Source: Cymbomonas tetramitiformis (lineage: Eukaryota > Chlorophyta > Pyramimonadophyceae > Pyramimonadales > Pyramimonadaceae). Taken from it: DNA of 64,000 bases. The stretch spans positions 1 through 64,000 of the forward strand of contig LGRX02034272.1 of assembly GCA_001247695.2 (NCBI GenBank). Direction: 5' to 3'. Below the pieces are notes generated by a model. That model was given only the letters and a program-made list of their open reading frames with translations, was not told the DNA's origin and made no database searches. Positions 42,841 through 53,580 of the stretch are shown piece by piece. Position numbers and translations under genes: made by a program. Numbering within the stretch: position 1 is the first letter of the stretch; each line of letters opens with the position of its first letter.

Positions 42841-45800
42841 GTAATGTCATGCTCATACGGCATGCATAACACGGGTCCATGAAATATTGTACAATTTAAG
42901 ACGCAGCTTAAGCTTACTCCACCTTTCATAGCGTTTAAGCCAAAATGTTAGCTTCTGATCTTCATCTTTCTGTCAAGTGATGTTAACGTCAACTAGTTCA
43001 TGGCTTAGAAAGTGCATCACGTTTTTTTACTTGGCATCCTGGAGAGTTCCACTTCCAATTCTCAAAACCTGCATATGTGGCACACATACTCTCTTAATGA
43101 TCATACATAATCCGCCACCACCACCTACTCCTCAATCTCCTCCTTATCCTCCTCATCCTCCGCATCCTCACCATCCTCACCGTAATCACAAATCACCACA
43201 CACCACGGCCGAAACATGTAACCAGGCTACCATTGCACTCAAGCCGCGCCGGTTTCACTCGGACATTTCGAATCGTCTCTGACGTGTGAGGAACTTAATA
43301 TGATAAGGCTTGAGTGCACGTGCATGCCTTGCCTAGGAAGGAAATTGTAATCATTCTCTAGCACGCGTCATATATATGATGAAATAAGTGTCTGATGCAC
43401 AAGATGTTGCATTGATAGTTAGTTAGTTACACTGCAGATTTGGTGTAAGAACAAAAGTGCACAGGATATGTACACTCCCAACAGCCGCATACACCCTAAC
43501 ATACCATCCCCACCCTCCCATGACAGGCCCGTGTTAACTCCCATGGGACTAAACACCACTTTCTGACACCGCCTTCAAAAGCGCAATAGAAAGTTTCCTG
43601 TCATAATCGGTCATCGTGATTAAATTATTTTGGACCGTTAATTGATTTACAAATATTTACAATCCATCCATCGAGAATCGTTTTAGCCGATTGCATGCCA
43701 TCTGACGTGGATAGGACTTCACAGATCTGAAAATGAGAAACTTGAATTTCGTCTTTCGTCTTTTGGAAGCAAGATTGACGTCTGCGTTTGTCGCTTCCAT
43801 GTTCTATTGTAATTTGTTAAATATGCAAATTTAACTCAAGGCGGAACGCCTTCTCTCTCACAGTGTGCCCCTGTCCAGCAAAGTAAATATCTCTAAGATT
43901 GTATCCTAATCTAAGTAACCTTTTGCTACAAAATATTATCACATATTCATACTGAGTGTGTCGGTACCCGTTTTGCAAAGGATGATAACGTATATCGCAT
44001 CCTTTGGAGGTTTCAAAATCCTGAAATTCCGCCCGCTTCCGCCAAATGAACACGTCAGCCCACAGCGAGATGTGTGGCTGACTGTTCAGTCTGTGCAATT
44101 TATTTAGGAAAGATAACGCATAGAAATTACTATTTTTGCTGACGCTTCCCTCATCCAATGCGCATACTCGCTTGCAGGCGAGAACACGAATGAGGGAAGA
44201 AATCCTAGCGGAAACATGAACGCGGTTGTCATTCCCGTTTCCGCTAGAGGTGACAGGGCACTGTCAAACGCTCAGTATGTGTTGCACATGCCTATGCGAG
44301 ATGCGTGATACGCGCATGCCGTGCAGTATGCGTCCCTGCTGGGCGTGAGTCGAGATGGCTGCCTCGACTCACGCCCATTACCCCCTCCTCACAAGAACCG
44401 TCCAGCATCCTGATTACTGGACGGATGTTGCTCGCGCAAAAAATATGTTGTTCCTAACACTAATTAGAATGTGTAAGCAAAGTTATTTTGTGTTCGGTAT
44501 CGGTCAGTATACCGAAAACAACAGCTGCTGCATAGTGACTTACGGGGCACGGAAATGTGGATGCGGTTGCCATTCACGTTTCCGCTACATGTAACAGCGC
44601 ACTGTGAGATGCTCAAAATATGCTGCATATGTGTGTGCGATGTGTGTGATATGCTGTGCAGTGCTGTATGCGTCTCTGCTGGGCATGAGACGAGCCAGCT
44701 CTCACGCCCATTACCCCCCATCACAAGAACCGTCCAGCATCCTGACTGCTGCACGGACGTTGTTCGCGCAAAAAATATGTTGTTCCTAACACTAATTAGA
44801 ATGCGTATTCAAAGTTATGTTGTGTTCTGTATACCTCAGTATACCGAAAACAACCGCCGCTGGACAGTGACTTACGGGGTCACGGGCCAGGGGGGGGCGA
44901 ACATTGCTTTGGGGGAGAGGGCCCCAATTCCGGACAAGGATTTTGCCCCCCCTAACAGCACATCTTAACGTCTAGGGGGGCTAACCCACCCCCCTAGCAA
45001 TTTACCCCACCTAAGAGTTCCCTTAAGTGTGTGTTTTTCGGAAATCCTAGGGGGGTTATACCCCCTCCCTAGCAACACGCTTTAACGCCTAGGTGTTCGG
45101 AATTGGGGCCTCCCCCCCCGGAACAATGTTCGCCCCCCCCAGCGGTCCCACAGCGGAAAACTGGCAGCGATAGGCAGTTTTTTGGTAAGAGATCAATATA
45201 TGTTTCCATCGAACGTGAAGCAAACGAGTAACTAGCCAACCAAAGACCTCTGCAGCCAACCATCTCACGGAATTGTAGTATCGTTTGCCAGATTGGACAC
45301 AGTGATTGAACCAGGCTGTAATCCCACGTCGCGTGTGCACCTTAATTCTGCCAGAAACTTCTTTGATTTCTTCCCATCGTAAGATTCATTTTACGATTTA
45401 CTCATTTTAACCCTGTGGCAAAACTTCGATCGCTAGCAACCGAGCGTGACACAAAGATTTCCTTAGAGGTCATGACTGTCATCATGAACGAAAGTGGCGA
45501 GATTGCAGCCGAATTTCGCCAATTTAGTTTTATCATCTGAGTATGACATGTCTTTCCTATTGCGCTTTTTGTCTGTCTGTCTGAATGTAGTGATAGCACA
45601 AGTGGGATCATTCTACAATGCGTTGGCATGACTATGCCAGCGGCGGGCTCATGCTGTAACATACACACGCAGTGTAATTAATATTGTGATCTCCCATAGT
45701 GGTTGCTACCGTCCTGATCATCTCCCAGGGCCTGTCTTTTGGCGGGCGCTCGTATTTTCAGTGTAACTGCCATGAAAGTGTCATGAAAGCGGTAGAAAGT

Positions 45801-48800
45801 TAACATATGTACTTCGTATTCCCTTATCGCTGTCAACTGCGGGGTTGTCATTGTTACATAGTAGGAGTGGTGTGTTCAAACTATATATCTAAGGGCTGTT
45901 CCATTTATTGTCGCAGGGGGGGGGGTTTAGGATATGGCACTTGACCCCCCACCACCCCAGCGGACATCATTTCTTCTGACCCCCACCTCCCCAGCGGACA
46001 CTCTCCACTGTTAACTTCAGCAACCCACACCCACCCACCCAGCGGACAACACCTGCCCAGCGGACAGCGCCATCACGTGACCCCACCACCCCAGCGGACA
46101 AAAACGGAAACTTGGGCCCCCCTCTCGCGACAATAAATGGAACAGCCCTAACTAGCTGGCAGGGCTGTCACCATATTGAGCTGGCAGGGCTGTCACCGTG
46201 CTGAGCTGGCAGGGCTCGGCCACCATATTGAGCCGACCGGGCTGTCACCATATTGAGCCGGGCAGGGCTGTCACCATGTTGAGCCGGCAAATAACTCCCA
46301 TATTGAGCCGACAGGGCTGTCACCATATTGAGCTGGCGGTGGCTGTCACCATATTGAGCTTGCAGGGTTGTCACCATATTGAGCTGGCGTCACGGCTGTC
46401 ACCACATTGAGCCGGGCAGGGTCAGTCACCATATTGAGCCGGCAGGGCTGTCACCATATTGAGCCGGCAGGGCTGTCACCATGTTGAGCCGGCAGGGCTG
46501 TCACCATGTTGAGCTGGCAGGGCTTGCCACCATATTGAGCTGGCCGGGCTGTCACCATATTGAGCCGGGCGGCTCTCACCTTGTTGAGCCGGGCAGGCTG
46601 TCACCATGTTGAGCCACGCAGGCTGTCACCATATTGAGTCGGGCAGGCTGTCACCATATTGAGCTGGCAGGCTGTCACCATATTGAGTCGAACAGGCTGT
46701 CACCATATTGAGCTGGCGGCTGTCACCATATTGAGTCGGGCAGGGTCGTCACCATGTTGAGCTGGCGGCTGTCACCATATTGAGCTGGTAGGGCTGTCAC
46801 CATAATGAGCCAAGGTGGCCGTCACCGTGTTGAGCTGGCAGGGTCAAGCCACCATGTTGAGTCGGGCAGGCTTGCCACCACGCTGGTCGGGCAGGGCTGC
46901 CACCATATTTGTCACCATGTTGAGCTGGCAGGGCTGTCACCATAATGAGCTGGCATGGGTCGCCACCTGTGTTGGAGCCGGGCAAGGTCAAGCCACCATA
47001 TTGAGCCGGCAGGGCTGTTTCTATATTTGTCACCATATTGAGCTGGCGGGGCTGTCACCATCCGCCTGCAGATCTGAAGCGCAGCCGAGTCACAAATGGC
47101 CGAGTCATTCAGAACCGTACATCGCATAGCACATTTTTGGCAGGAAAGAAGGTATGCTTGTGTTAGTTTACACATGCAGTATTGTATAATTATTGTTAGT
47201 GTCAAAATATATATTATTGTTAATGTCAGTATGCACAAAGGTCTAGAAGGGTGTGTGTGTGTGTGTGTGTGTGCGGGTGCGTTTGTGCATATTCATATTC
47301 CCCAAATTATGAGGGGATTTGCATTTATATGTTCTCATAGCATACTGTCTTCACCTCATTCGAAAGCAATATTTCGTTTTTAGCGTTTACATGCACACTG
47401 AAATTATGAGGTTGCGCAGCACTCCCGAGTTTAGCATAACTTTTTGATGGCCCGGGATTGAAAGGTTTTGATGCTCCTTTAGTATTCAAAGGCGTTGGTC
47501 GCAGTGATTTAAATCACATTGCAATAAATATTGAACATTCGATGAGAAATAATTTTACAAATATGCTTCAAAGAATTCATCATTCGGAAGGTTATGCAAG
47601 TGATATTGCATGTGACCCTGCATTTCTTGGGCTATATTCACCTGTATTATTCGATGAACATGCACTTGATCCTTTTTCATTCTTCTCTTATTCATATGTC
47701 TTCCCTTTATTGCATGGCTTCAAACCTGGATACACAGGCTGTCATTCACCATGGTGTATTGATAGAGAAAAAACATGGTTACATTATACATTATGTAACA
47801 TACGTTGGTTGTCTTTAGAAGACAATACCGCTAATAGATTTCATTTTACTAATAATGATCGACAATTTCTCCAAAGAGAACATGCTCGAGCTCGGGAAAG
47901 AGCAAAACGTTTTAGAGTAATGAAAGCACGATTAAAGTCTTTCAAACAATTAAAGTCTTTCAGATAAGGATGATGTTTTCCATATTGGATGATAATGGGT
48001 TCATCGTATTTTATTGTTCCATTTATAATTATGTGCAGTTCTGAACCGTGAGGGCAGAACTCATTTACTTATCAGACACCTTTGATTTCACTGTGTCCCC
48101 GAGTCTTAGTTGTTCACACACATACACACACACATATTCTTTTATGATACCTACCACCCACCCAAAGATGATAATTTTTATGTGGGTGGGTGGGTTTTGG
48201 GGGTTTTCATATAATAGAATACATTACTATACTTTTATGTATAGTTTAATTTTGAATGATTTATTATTAGTTGACATAATTTGACTTTGATTTCTGATTA
48301 AGGTAATCTATTCCCATTGCCTGAGTTATGGATGGGCCCCACTATCTAATATGTAGACAGAATAAAATCCATTTTTGAATTATTGCCAATGCCCATTCTC
48401 TAAGTTTTGGGTTGAACCTAATGTCTAAATTATGGACAATACTTTTAGTCTACATTATGGGAAAAGCTGAATTATACATTAATAACATTTGTCATGTTTG
48501 TCATATATAGATGACACTATATTCAGCTTCATGATTATTGACCTTATGATGAAATCTTATCCATGATGAGTCAGCTATGATTAAAACACAAATGATTTGT
48601 TATCCAACAATATACTTGTACAAATACTTTGGGTGTGTGGAGACTGTTCATTCTTGCTCTCGAAGACGTTCCGTAAGCGTACTTTCAGAGTCCCAAGTTC
48701 TGAACAGATTTGCTATTTTGATATATCATATTATTGGTTTTTGTGCCGAATATATTGATATATATATATACTGGAATATTATTCAATTTGATATCTTCTA

Positions 48801-51800
48801 CATACTTGGGGACGTGGTGTACTTCTTGTATTACGGAGTTTACTCAAAGGTGTCTTCAGGTCTGCCCATCTATCACTTTTATGGAAATGAACGGGACACC
48901 ATCCTGCCTGATATGTTGAGTTGACAAATATAGTTTTTATTCCCCCCGCGGTGGTCGATACCGTCCTGAGGTTTTCCAGGGCCCAAGACAATTTTGGGTG
49001 CCCCTGTTTGCACGTTGCGTTCCCGTGAGTGGCGTGGCAGGGTGTATATAAAAATAAAAAGGTTTTGATGGAGCCAATCCTGAGCAAAAAGTATTGTTGA
49101 AAAGTATCCACAATTTTGGGATTTTCGGATAACCATGAGATTGTAGAATTTCAGAATTTGGAGATTTCTCCCGAAAATGAGAAAACTGAAACATTTTTTT
49201 TGAAATGGGCAGAATGTGTGTGTGTGTGTGTGTGTATGATTCCTACTACCCCGCTACAGCACACCATCGCAGACACCATAATTGGGTACCCACATACACC
49301 ACCACCCATACAGTGGTGGCATTCATGGCAGGGGAAACAGTGACATATACTTCTGGAAGTGCCCAACTATAAAACATGACTTGGACACACTGCAACATCG
49401 CGTGGGTACACATACCGTTTCCCACAGGGGCATGCTGCATACATCCTGCCACACCACACATGGGGTTCACTACAGACTACATTAAAAGCAAGGGCACCTA
49501 TCTGAGAGTACAGTAAGCCGTGTAAGACTTCAAGACGGTATCCGCCACGAAGGGGGGGGACATCATATTCAAGAGATCATATGTACCAACCAAGCTCACC
49601 ATAGGTGACAAATGGGCACACCTGTAAAATGCATTAAGTCACACTTTTGTCATTGTAGTCGAAGTAGCGCAGACGTAGGTTACGTGAATTTGCACCACCA
49701 CAATCAAGATAGATTTATGGCAGTCAGAAGAAACGCTTTGTGGTGTGGCTACTGAAACACATATTAAAGTGCCATCATGGTGTCTATAATTAGTAGGTGT
49801 CCACTGGTACGTTTTATGTTTTTCTATCATACTCTTATGGTAGAAGGCATGTCTGAATAATCGTGAGGGGGAACCTTGTTTGGATATTGGGTACAAATGC
49901 ACTAATCACATCATGTACCGATGCACTTATCAGAATTTATTTCACCAAATGCAAACTTCTCAGTATTGGGGGAAAAGGCATCCTGGGAAGTGGGGAAGCA
50001 ATGAGGAAAACTGTGACAAAAGGTTGCAGCACTGGGTGGTGATAAAAGGGCGCAGCTGGTAAGTTCTTATGGCGGCTGTGTGGGAATGACGGCGGCGTCC
50101 CCGATGACCAGTTGGATCCCCACGAACGAGTAAACCGCTTGGCTCGATTGTGTGTGTGTGTAAAGATCATCAGGTGGTGCCACTGTGAGGAGCTCCTCGG
50201 CGGCCAATGAGTCTGTGGCAGTGTGTGGCTCTCCTTTTTGCTCTCACGTACCAACCGCACATGTCTGCAGCTTCCTAGCAGTATCTTGCCTGTGCATCGT
50301 TGTGGGCATATCTTCAGTCGCACGCACTTTCACCGAAAAGTGCAAATTGGACGAAAAAAGCCACCTCTGATCCCCTTTATGCACTGGCTGCATCAACCGT
50401 TGTCTGCCAGTCTGTCGTATCACGCGTGCCCCAACGCACTGCCACGAGCGTCTCCCTCGACTGCTGCCAGCTCAGTAGCATTCTCAGGCGAGGCCGGTGT
50501 GATGCACGCAGGAAATGGTTCCCGTCGTGATGTGCATTGAAGCTAAGATCCGACGGTAAGTGGCATTTATTGTCTCATTCTCTCTTTGATACCAGAGAAG
50601 CTGGGAATGCGACTAGATTATATCGTATTGATCAGAAAGTCGTGCAAACAATTCGTAGCAGCCAAATGCGAGAGATCAGAACACCCTTCAACAACACACC
50701 GCACACTACGCTGAAGACAGAAGCTGCAATGCATCGGCGACTGTGATACTCAAGTATCATACACCGAGCCTAGACTGCGCGGATCAATTCAGTCTCGGGT
50801 GACAACAGCTATCAATTTATTATCAGGAGCAAACGAGCCCTGGAATGCCTACTGTACCGCAAAGCCGGCAGTTAAATGACAGACAACTGCAAGATAGTCC
50901 GTATGTGGCGATGACGCGGCGCGAAATGGACGGCATGCCAGTGAGCATGTGCGCATGCCAGTTTTGGGACCTATAATCTGCTTTGACGAGCAGGCGCCTC
51001 GCCAGAGTGGCTCGCAAACGCAATTATAAAACACGCCTATGCGAATCTCCAAAGTCACCGGACCGCTTTGACGAGCTTGCCACATTGTACATATTCTTCA
51101 CCAAAGGGTAGGGGTTCGTTCTGTCCAAATATGGATGTTTGGTCATACAACAATATGTGCCTTGTCGAGACGATTCCAATGATGCATGCTGCTCGAATGT
51201 GCGGACGGGCCAAACAAATTTTGGTGAGGTGACTCCACCAAACTGGTCTGGTAAATCACACAACAGTGCTTCCACTTTCGCAAAGCACTTTGGTGAGGTG
51301 GCTCCACCAAACTGGTTTGCAAGTCCTGGGTGGGAAACAAATGCACAATCTTGCACAATGTAATATTACCAAATATTTACAGTGTGACTGTCACCAATCG
51401 ATGACTGCTGATAGATGATAGATAATAGACGATGATGTGATGTAGACGCAGAAGGATACATAAGGCATAAGCCTGCTGTTTACGACATTAGTTGTTTTAT
51501 GCCTTTAACCATGCGTACCTGAGTGTATTTGCATCGCAGTAAACCTATTGTAGTATTCACTCTGGCTTACCACCACGCATTGCATAGCAGTGAACCTATG
51601 GTCTTACTTGCCTTGTGGGTATGCCTTACCTCGGCTAAGATTCCCTAGAGAAATCCTATTGAGGACCATCACATACAGACCCCCACGCTCAGTATGCTGC
51701 AGTGCACATGCGAACTACTTCTTTTGTGCACACAAAGTACACCTACAGCTTGTATGTGCATTAATATGGTTCTCACAAGAGTGAGTGTGCTTTGTGAATC

Positions 51801-53580
51801 CACGGTGGTCATCACCAGGCTGCTTGATAAGGCTGCCATGATTCGGGGACATTCCCCACATCTCCCATCGCTCACCTCCGCAGAGCCGCTGCAAGTTGTG
51901 CGATATCAAAAAGGCGAGTATTATAGAGGTACGGTTTGTCCACGTGCCCATGCGTTGCTCACATTAGGCGGAGCGTAATCCTATCATCATGTCATCATGT
52001 CATCCTGCCAATAAACTTGGCTATGATCCAGCATTAACTTCCATCGTGTGTACCTGCGTGCCTGCAGTGTTTGATGATTATCACATGCAACACGCAATGT
52101 AGTCATCAAAGATGTACATCGCCGTGTCACTGGTTCACTTGTGATGTTCATTGATTCATTATATCATGTATAGTTGCAGCTCGCACTAACTTGATTTTGT
52201 TTGCAGAACATTTTGATAACAAAGAAGGTGCGAGCGTGATGAAGCGGGCAGCCACAATAATCATGTACGGCACCCGTCCCACAGCATGCATTTATTGTCC
52301 ACACCCGCGTTGCGGCGGCTGCGAGCGCGTGCAGGTGAGCTGGGTTTCCCAAAGGTGACCGGTACAATGTATATTTGTTCTTTACTTATTTGTGTTCATG
52401 TGCGCGGCTGCACTTTTGGACAAGCGCAGGTACCTGACTGATGTAGATCATGGCGGAGCGACCCATTTCCCCAAGGCCAAAGTGCAGACTCACGCAGTGG
52501 CAAAGAGCCGGACTAGCAAAAGCTCCCCCAAAACCTCGACCGGAATTAGAATTCGACCACAGAAGGTACTTGTATCTGTACAGCTACACACAATTGGGTA
52601 TGCAACTAGTTCTGAGCTTCAACTTCAAAGTTAATTTGGTTGCGTGTTATCAACTGTTGTGCTGTAAACGCCATGATCAGTACTAGGAACGTTGTGTGCA
52701 CAATGCATGTGACCGGAAATTATCTTTGACTAAGGTTCGAGCAGACCCGCCCTCGAGCTCCAATAATCCATTTGTGGTGATATTTATTGCAAATTTATGA
52801 AAATCATCAAGTTTGGCGCAAATTTTGTTTTTGCCACTTCATCTCAACCAACAAGAAGACAAGTGTATCATACGTCCACCGGACAGCCAATTCCAAATAA
52901 TATGTTCCTTGATGTCACAATTTCGACAGCTGTACGAATCAATTGCCCCCCATGAACTCCCTGCGAGCACACTGCTGGCTGTGCCATCGACCGTGGGTTC
53001 CAGCTACTTGGTGGAGATCCTCCTCCCAAACGCTGCTGCTTGCACGTCCATGTTCCGCAAGAAGTGTGGCGCCTGATCTGGCATGTCAATTAATGTTTGA
53101 GAGTGTTGAGTGGTGCCTTAGCTTGAATGCGAAATTCAGGTAGGCACACATCACTGTCACACGTTCTGAGAAAGCTAACGCATAGTCACAGTAGTAGTCC
53201 TCACATTAGACAATTGAAAGTGCATGTGCCAAGTGTGCATGTGTGTTGCTCAGCCCATAATATCTCTTAAAAGTCAACCATGGCTTACCACAACGCACTT
53301 CCTGCATATAATAACTCTTATAATATCTATTGACTGTGTATGCATATTTCACGTCATTCGTTGGCCGCAGCCGCTGATATGAATCACACATTACAATACA
53401 ACGCGACGCCCTGAGGTGACTGACGCTGTTGCGGGAGGCGGCCAATGCACACAGGGTCACGCGATGATGTTTTGGAGCATGGAGAGCAATGGCACAGAGG
53501 ATCCCCGATCTGTGCATGCGGCCGAACCTGTACTATCAGGAGAAAAGTGGATCGCGACAAAGTGGTTACGTTGCGGATAA
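42781..53580 (+). CDS. Prolyl 4-hydroxylase catalytic region, at least six exons
   Basis: I joined exons 42,781-42,840, 47,072-47,151, about 51,790-51,928, 52,207-52,264, 52,430-52,565 and 53,455-53,580 by splice sites, phase and family pattern. In order they read ISNFLTDGECTALQDLGRP; LKRSRVTNGRVIQNRTSHS; LQVVRYQKGEYYR; HFDNKEGASVMKRAATIIM; YLTDVDHGGATHFPKAKV; and VHAAEPVLSGEKWIATKW, ending in TAA. This is the 2-oxoglutarate/Fe(II) dioxygenase fold: iron ligands His and Asp of HFD and the His of VHAAEP, and the 2-oxoglutarate-binding Lys of GEKW. The enzyme hydroxylates peptidyl proline, in algae and plants mainly in wall or matrix glycoproteins, in the secretory pathway. The N-terminal exon(s) with signal or membrane anchor were not found. 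All junctions are phase-compatible except exon 2 to 3. Confidence 0.85.
43837..44880. repeat. Hairpin-rich dispersed family, copy B, with two hairpin units
   Basis: 43,837-44,205 matches 14,282-14,648. Units at about 44,206-44,548 and 44,549-44,878 match the 340-bp hairpin unit; the second has partly lost the GTGAGTCGAG hairpin. It lies in P4H intron 1. Confidence 0.75.
44892..45140. repeat. Inverted-repeat miniature element, family B, copy 2
   Basis: Inverted copy of 1-256, with the same CCCCAATTCCGGACA/TTCGGAATTGGGG termini next to G- or C-runs and the same CTAGGGGG interior. It abuts the end of the hairpin unit within P4H intron 1. Confidence 0.65.
45141..45889. other. Intron 1 segment, no gene seen
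   Basis: Only weak open frames. A dispersed motif CTACCGTCCTGA..CCAGGGCCTG lies at about 45,706-45,735 (relatives near 7,750, 48,955 and 49,525). Confidence 0.4.
45893..46148. mobile_element. Tourist-like MITE (256 bp)
   Basis: Termini GGGCTGTTCCATTTATTGTCG and its reverse complement, flanked by TAA on both sides (45,890-45,892 and 46,149-46,151). A three-base TWA target and GGGC(C)TGTT ends are typical of PIF/Harbinger elements. The interior has a repeated CCCAGCGGACA motif, five to six copies. Confidence 0.8.
46152..47058. repeat. About 26-bp minisatellite, roughly 33 copies
   Basis: Unit GGCAGGGCTGTCACCATATT plus GAGC(C/T), variable in length (23-30 bp). It runs to within about 14 bases of the acceptor of P4H exon 2. 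Open frames on both strands here are repeat artefacts. Confidence 0.92.
47072..47151 (+). CDS. P4H exon 2
   Basis: Acceptor CCGCCTGCAG|, donor AAGAAG|GTATGC. Encodes LKRSRVTNGRVIQNRTSHS then TFLAGKK, the RS.V and RTS.xxFL motifs of P4Hs. Phase fits exon 1 (G|AT, Asp). Exits in phase 0. Confidence 0.85.
47440..47967 (+). CDS. AT-rich open frame of unknown origin
   Basis: Open from 47,440, first ATG at about 47,539 (MRNNFTNMLQRIHHSEGYAS), ending at TAA after a basic tail (ARARERAKRFRVMKARLKSF). Aromatic-rich middle (FSFFSYSYVFPLLHGFKPGY). The codons are far more A/T-ending than the P4H or WSC exons. It lies in P4H intron 2 in the same orientation. It could be an exon-like remnant of a transposon or virus-derived insertion; no family recognised. 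Confidence 0.35.
   Translation, partial: LFDGPGLKGFDAPLVFKGVGRSDLNHIAINIEHSMRNNFTNMLQRIHHSEGYASDIACDPAFLGLYSPVLFDEHALDPFSFFSYSYVFPLLHGFKPGYTGCHSPWCIDREKTWLHYTLCNIRWLSLEDNTANRFHFTNNDRQFLQREHARARERAKRFRVMKARLKSFKQLKSFR
47968..51748. other. P4H intron 2, mostly unremarkable
   Basis: Microsatellites (CA)n at about 48,117, (GT)n at 49,216 and (TG)n at 50,146. A short dispersed motif near 48,955 and 49,525. Two TTGGTGAGGTG.CTCCACCAA hairpins in direct repeat at about 51,222 and 51,291. An ATG-bearing segment with a strong donor (GACG|GTAAGT, 50,552) could be an exon of another transcript. No domain seen. Confidence 0.4.
51790..51928 (+). CDS. P4H exon 3
   Basis: Encodes STVVITRLLDKAAMIRGHS through LQVVRYQKGEYYR, with donor TAGAG|GTACGG. 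The 5' boundary is uncertain: the frame is open upstream to 51,694 but no AG acceptor sits in phase 0 to match exon 2. Confidence 0.8.
52207..52264 (+). CDS. P4H exon 4, iron-binding HxD
   Basis: Acceptor TTTTGTTTGCAG|, donor ATCAT|GTACGG. HFDNKEGASVMKRAATII with the HFD metal ligands. A longer alternative ending at 52,334 (GTGCAG|GTGAGC) is also open but breaks the family pattern. Confidence 0.85.
52430..52565 (+). CDS. P4H exon 5
   Basis: Acceptor CAAGCGCAG|, donor CAGAAG|GTACTT. Together with the last two bases of exon 4 it encodes MYLTDVDHGGATHFPKAKVQ and a basic tail. Exits in phase 0. Confidence 0.88.
53455..53580 (+). CDS. P4H exon 6, C-terminal
   Basis: Acceptor TGCACACAG|, phase 0. 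GHAMMFWSMESNGTEDPRS, then VHAAEPVLSGEKWIATKW and TAA. Carries the distal iron-ligand His and the 2-oxoglutarate Lys. Confidence 0.88.
   Translation, partial: GHAMMFWSMESNGTEDPRSVHAAEPVLSGEKWIATKWLRCG

Noticed and set aside
46168..47129. Open frames with repeated LSRQGCHHIE-like or LNMVTA-like units.
   Set aside because: They are translations of a non-coding minisatellite with variable, non-triplet unit length.
52265..52334. Extended P4H exon 4 ending at GTGCAG|GTGAGC, a stronger-looking donor.
   Set aside because: It replaces the conserved MYL.D..HGG.T.FP continuation with a Cys-rich stretch. The shorter exon joins in phase to give the family pattern. It could still be a minor splice form.
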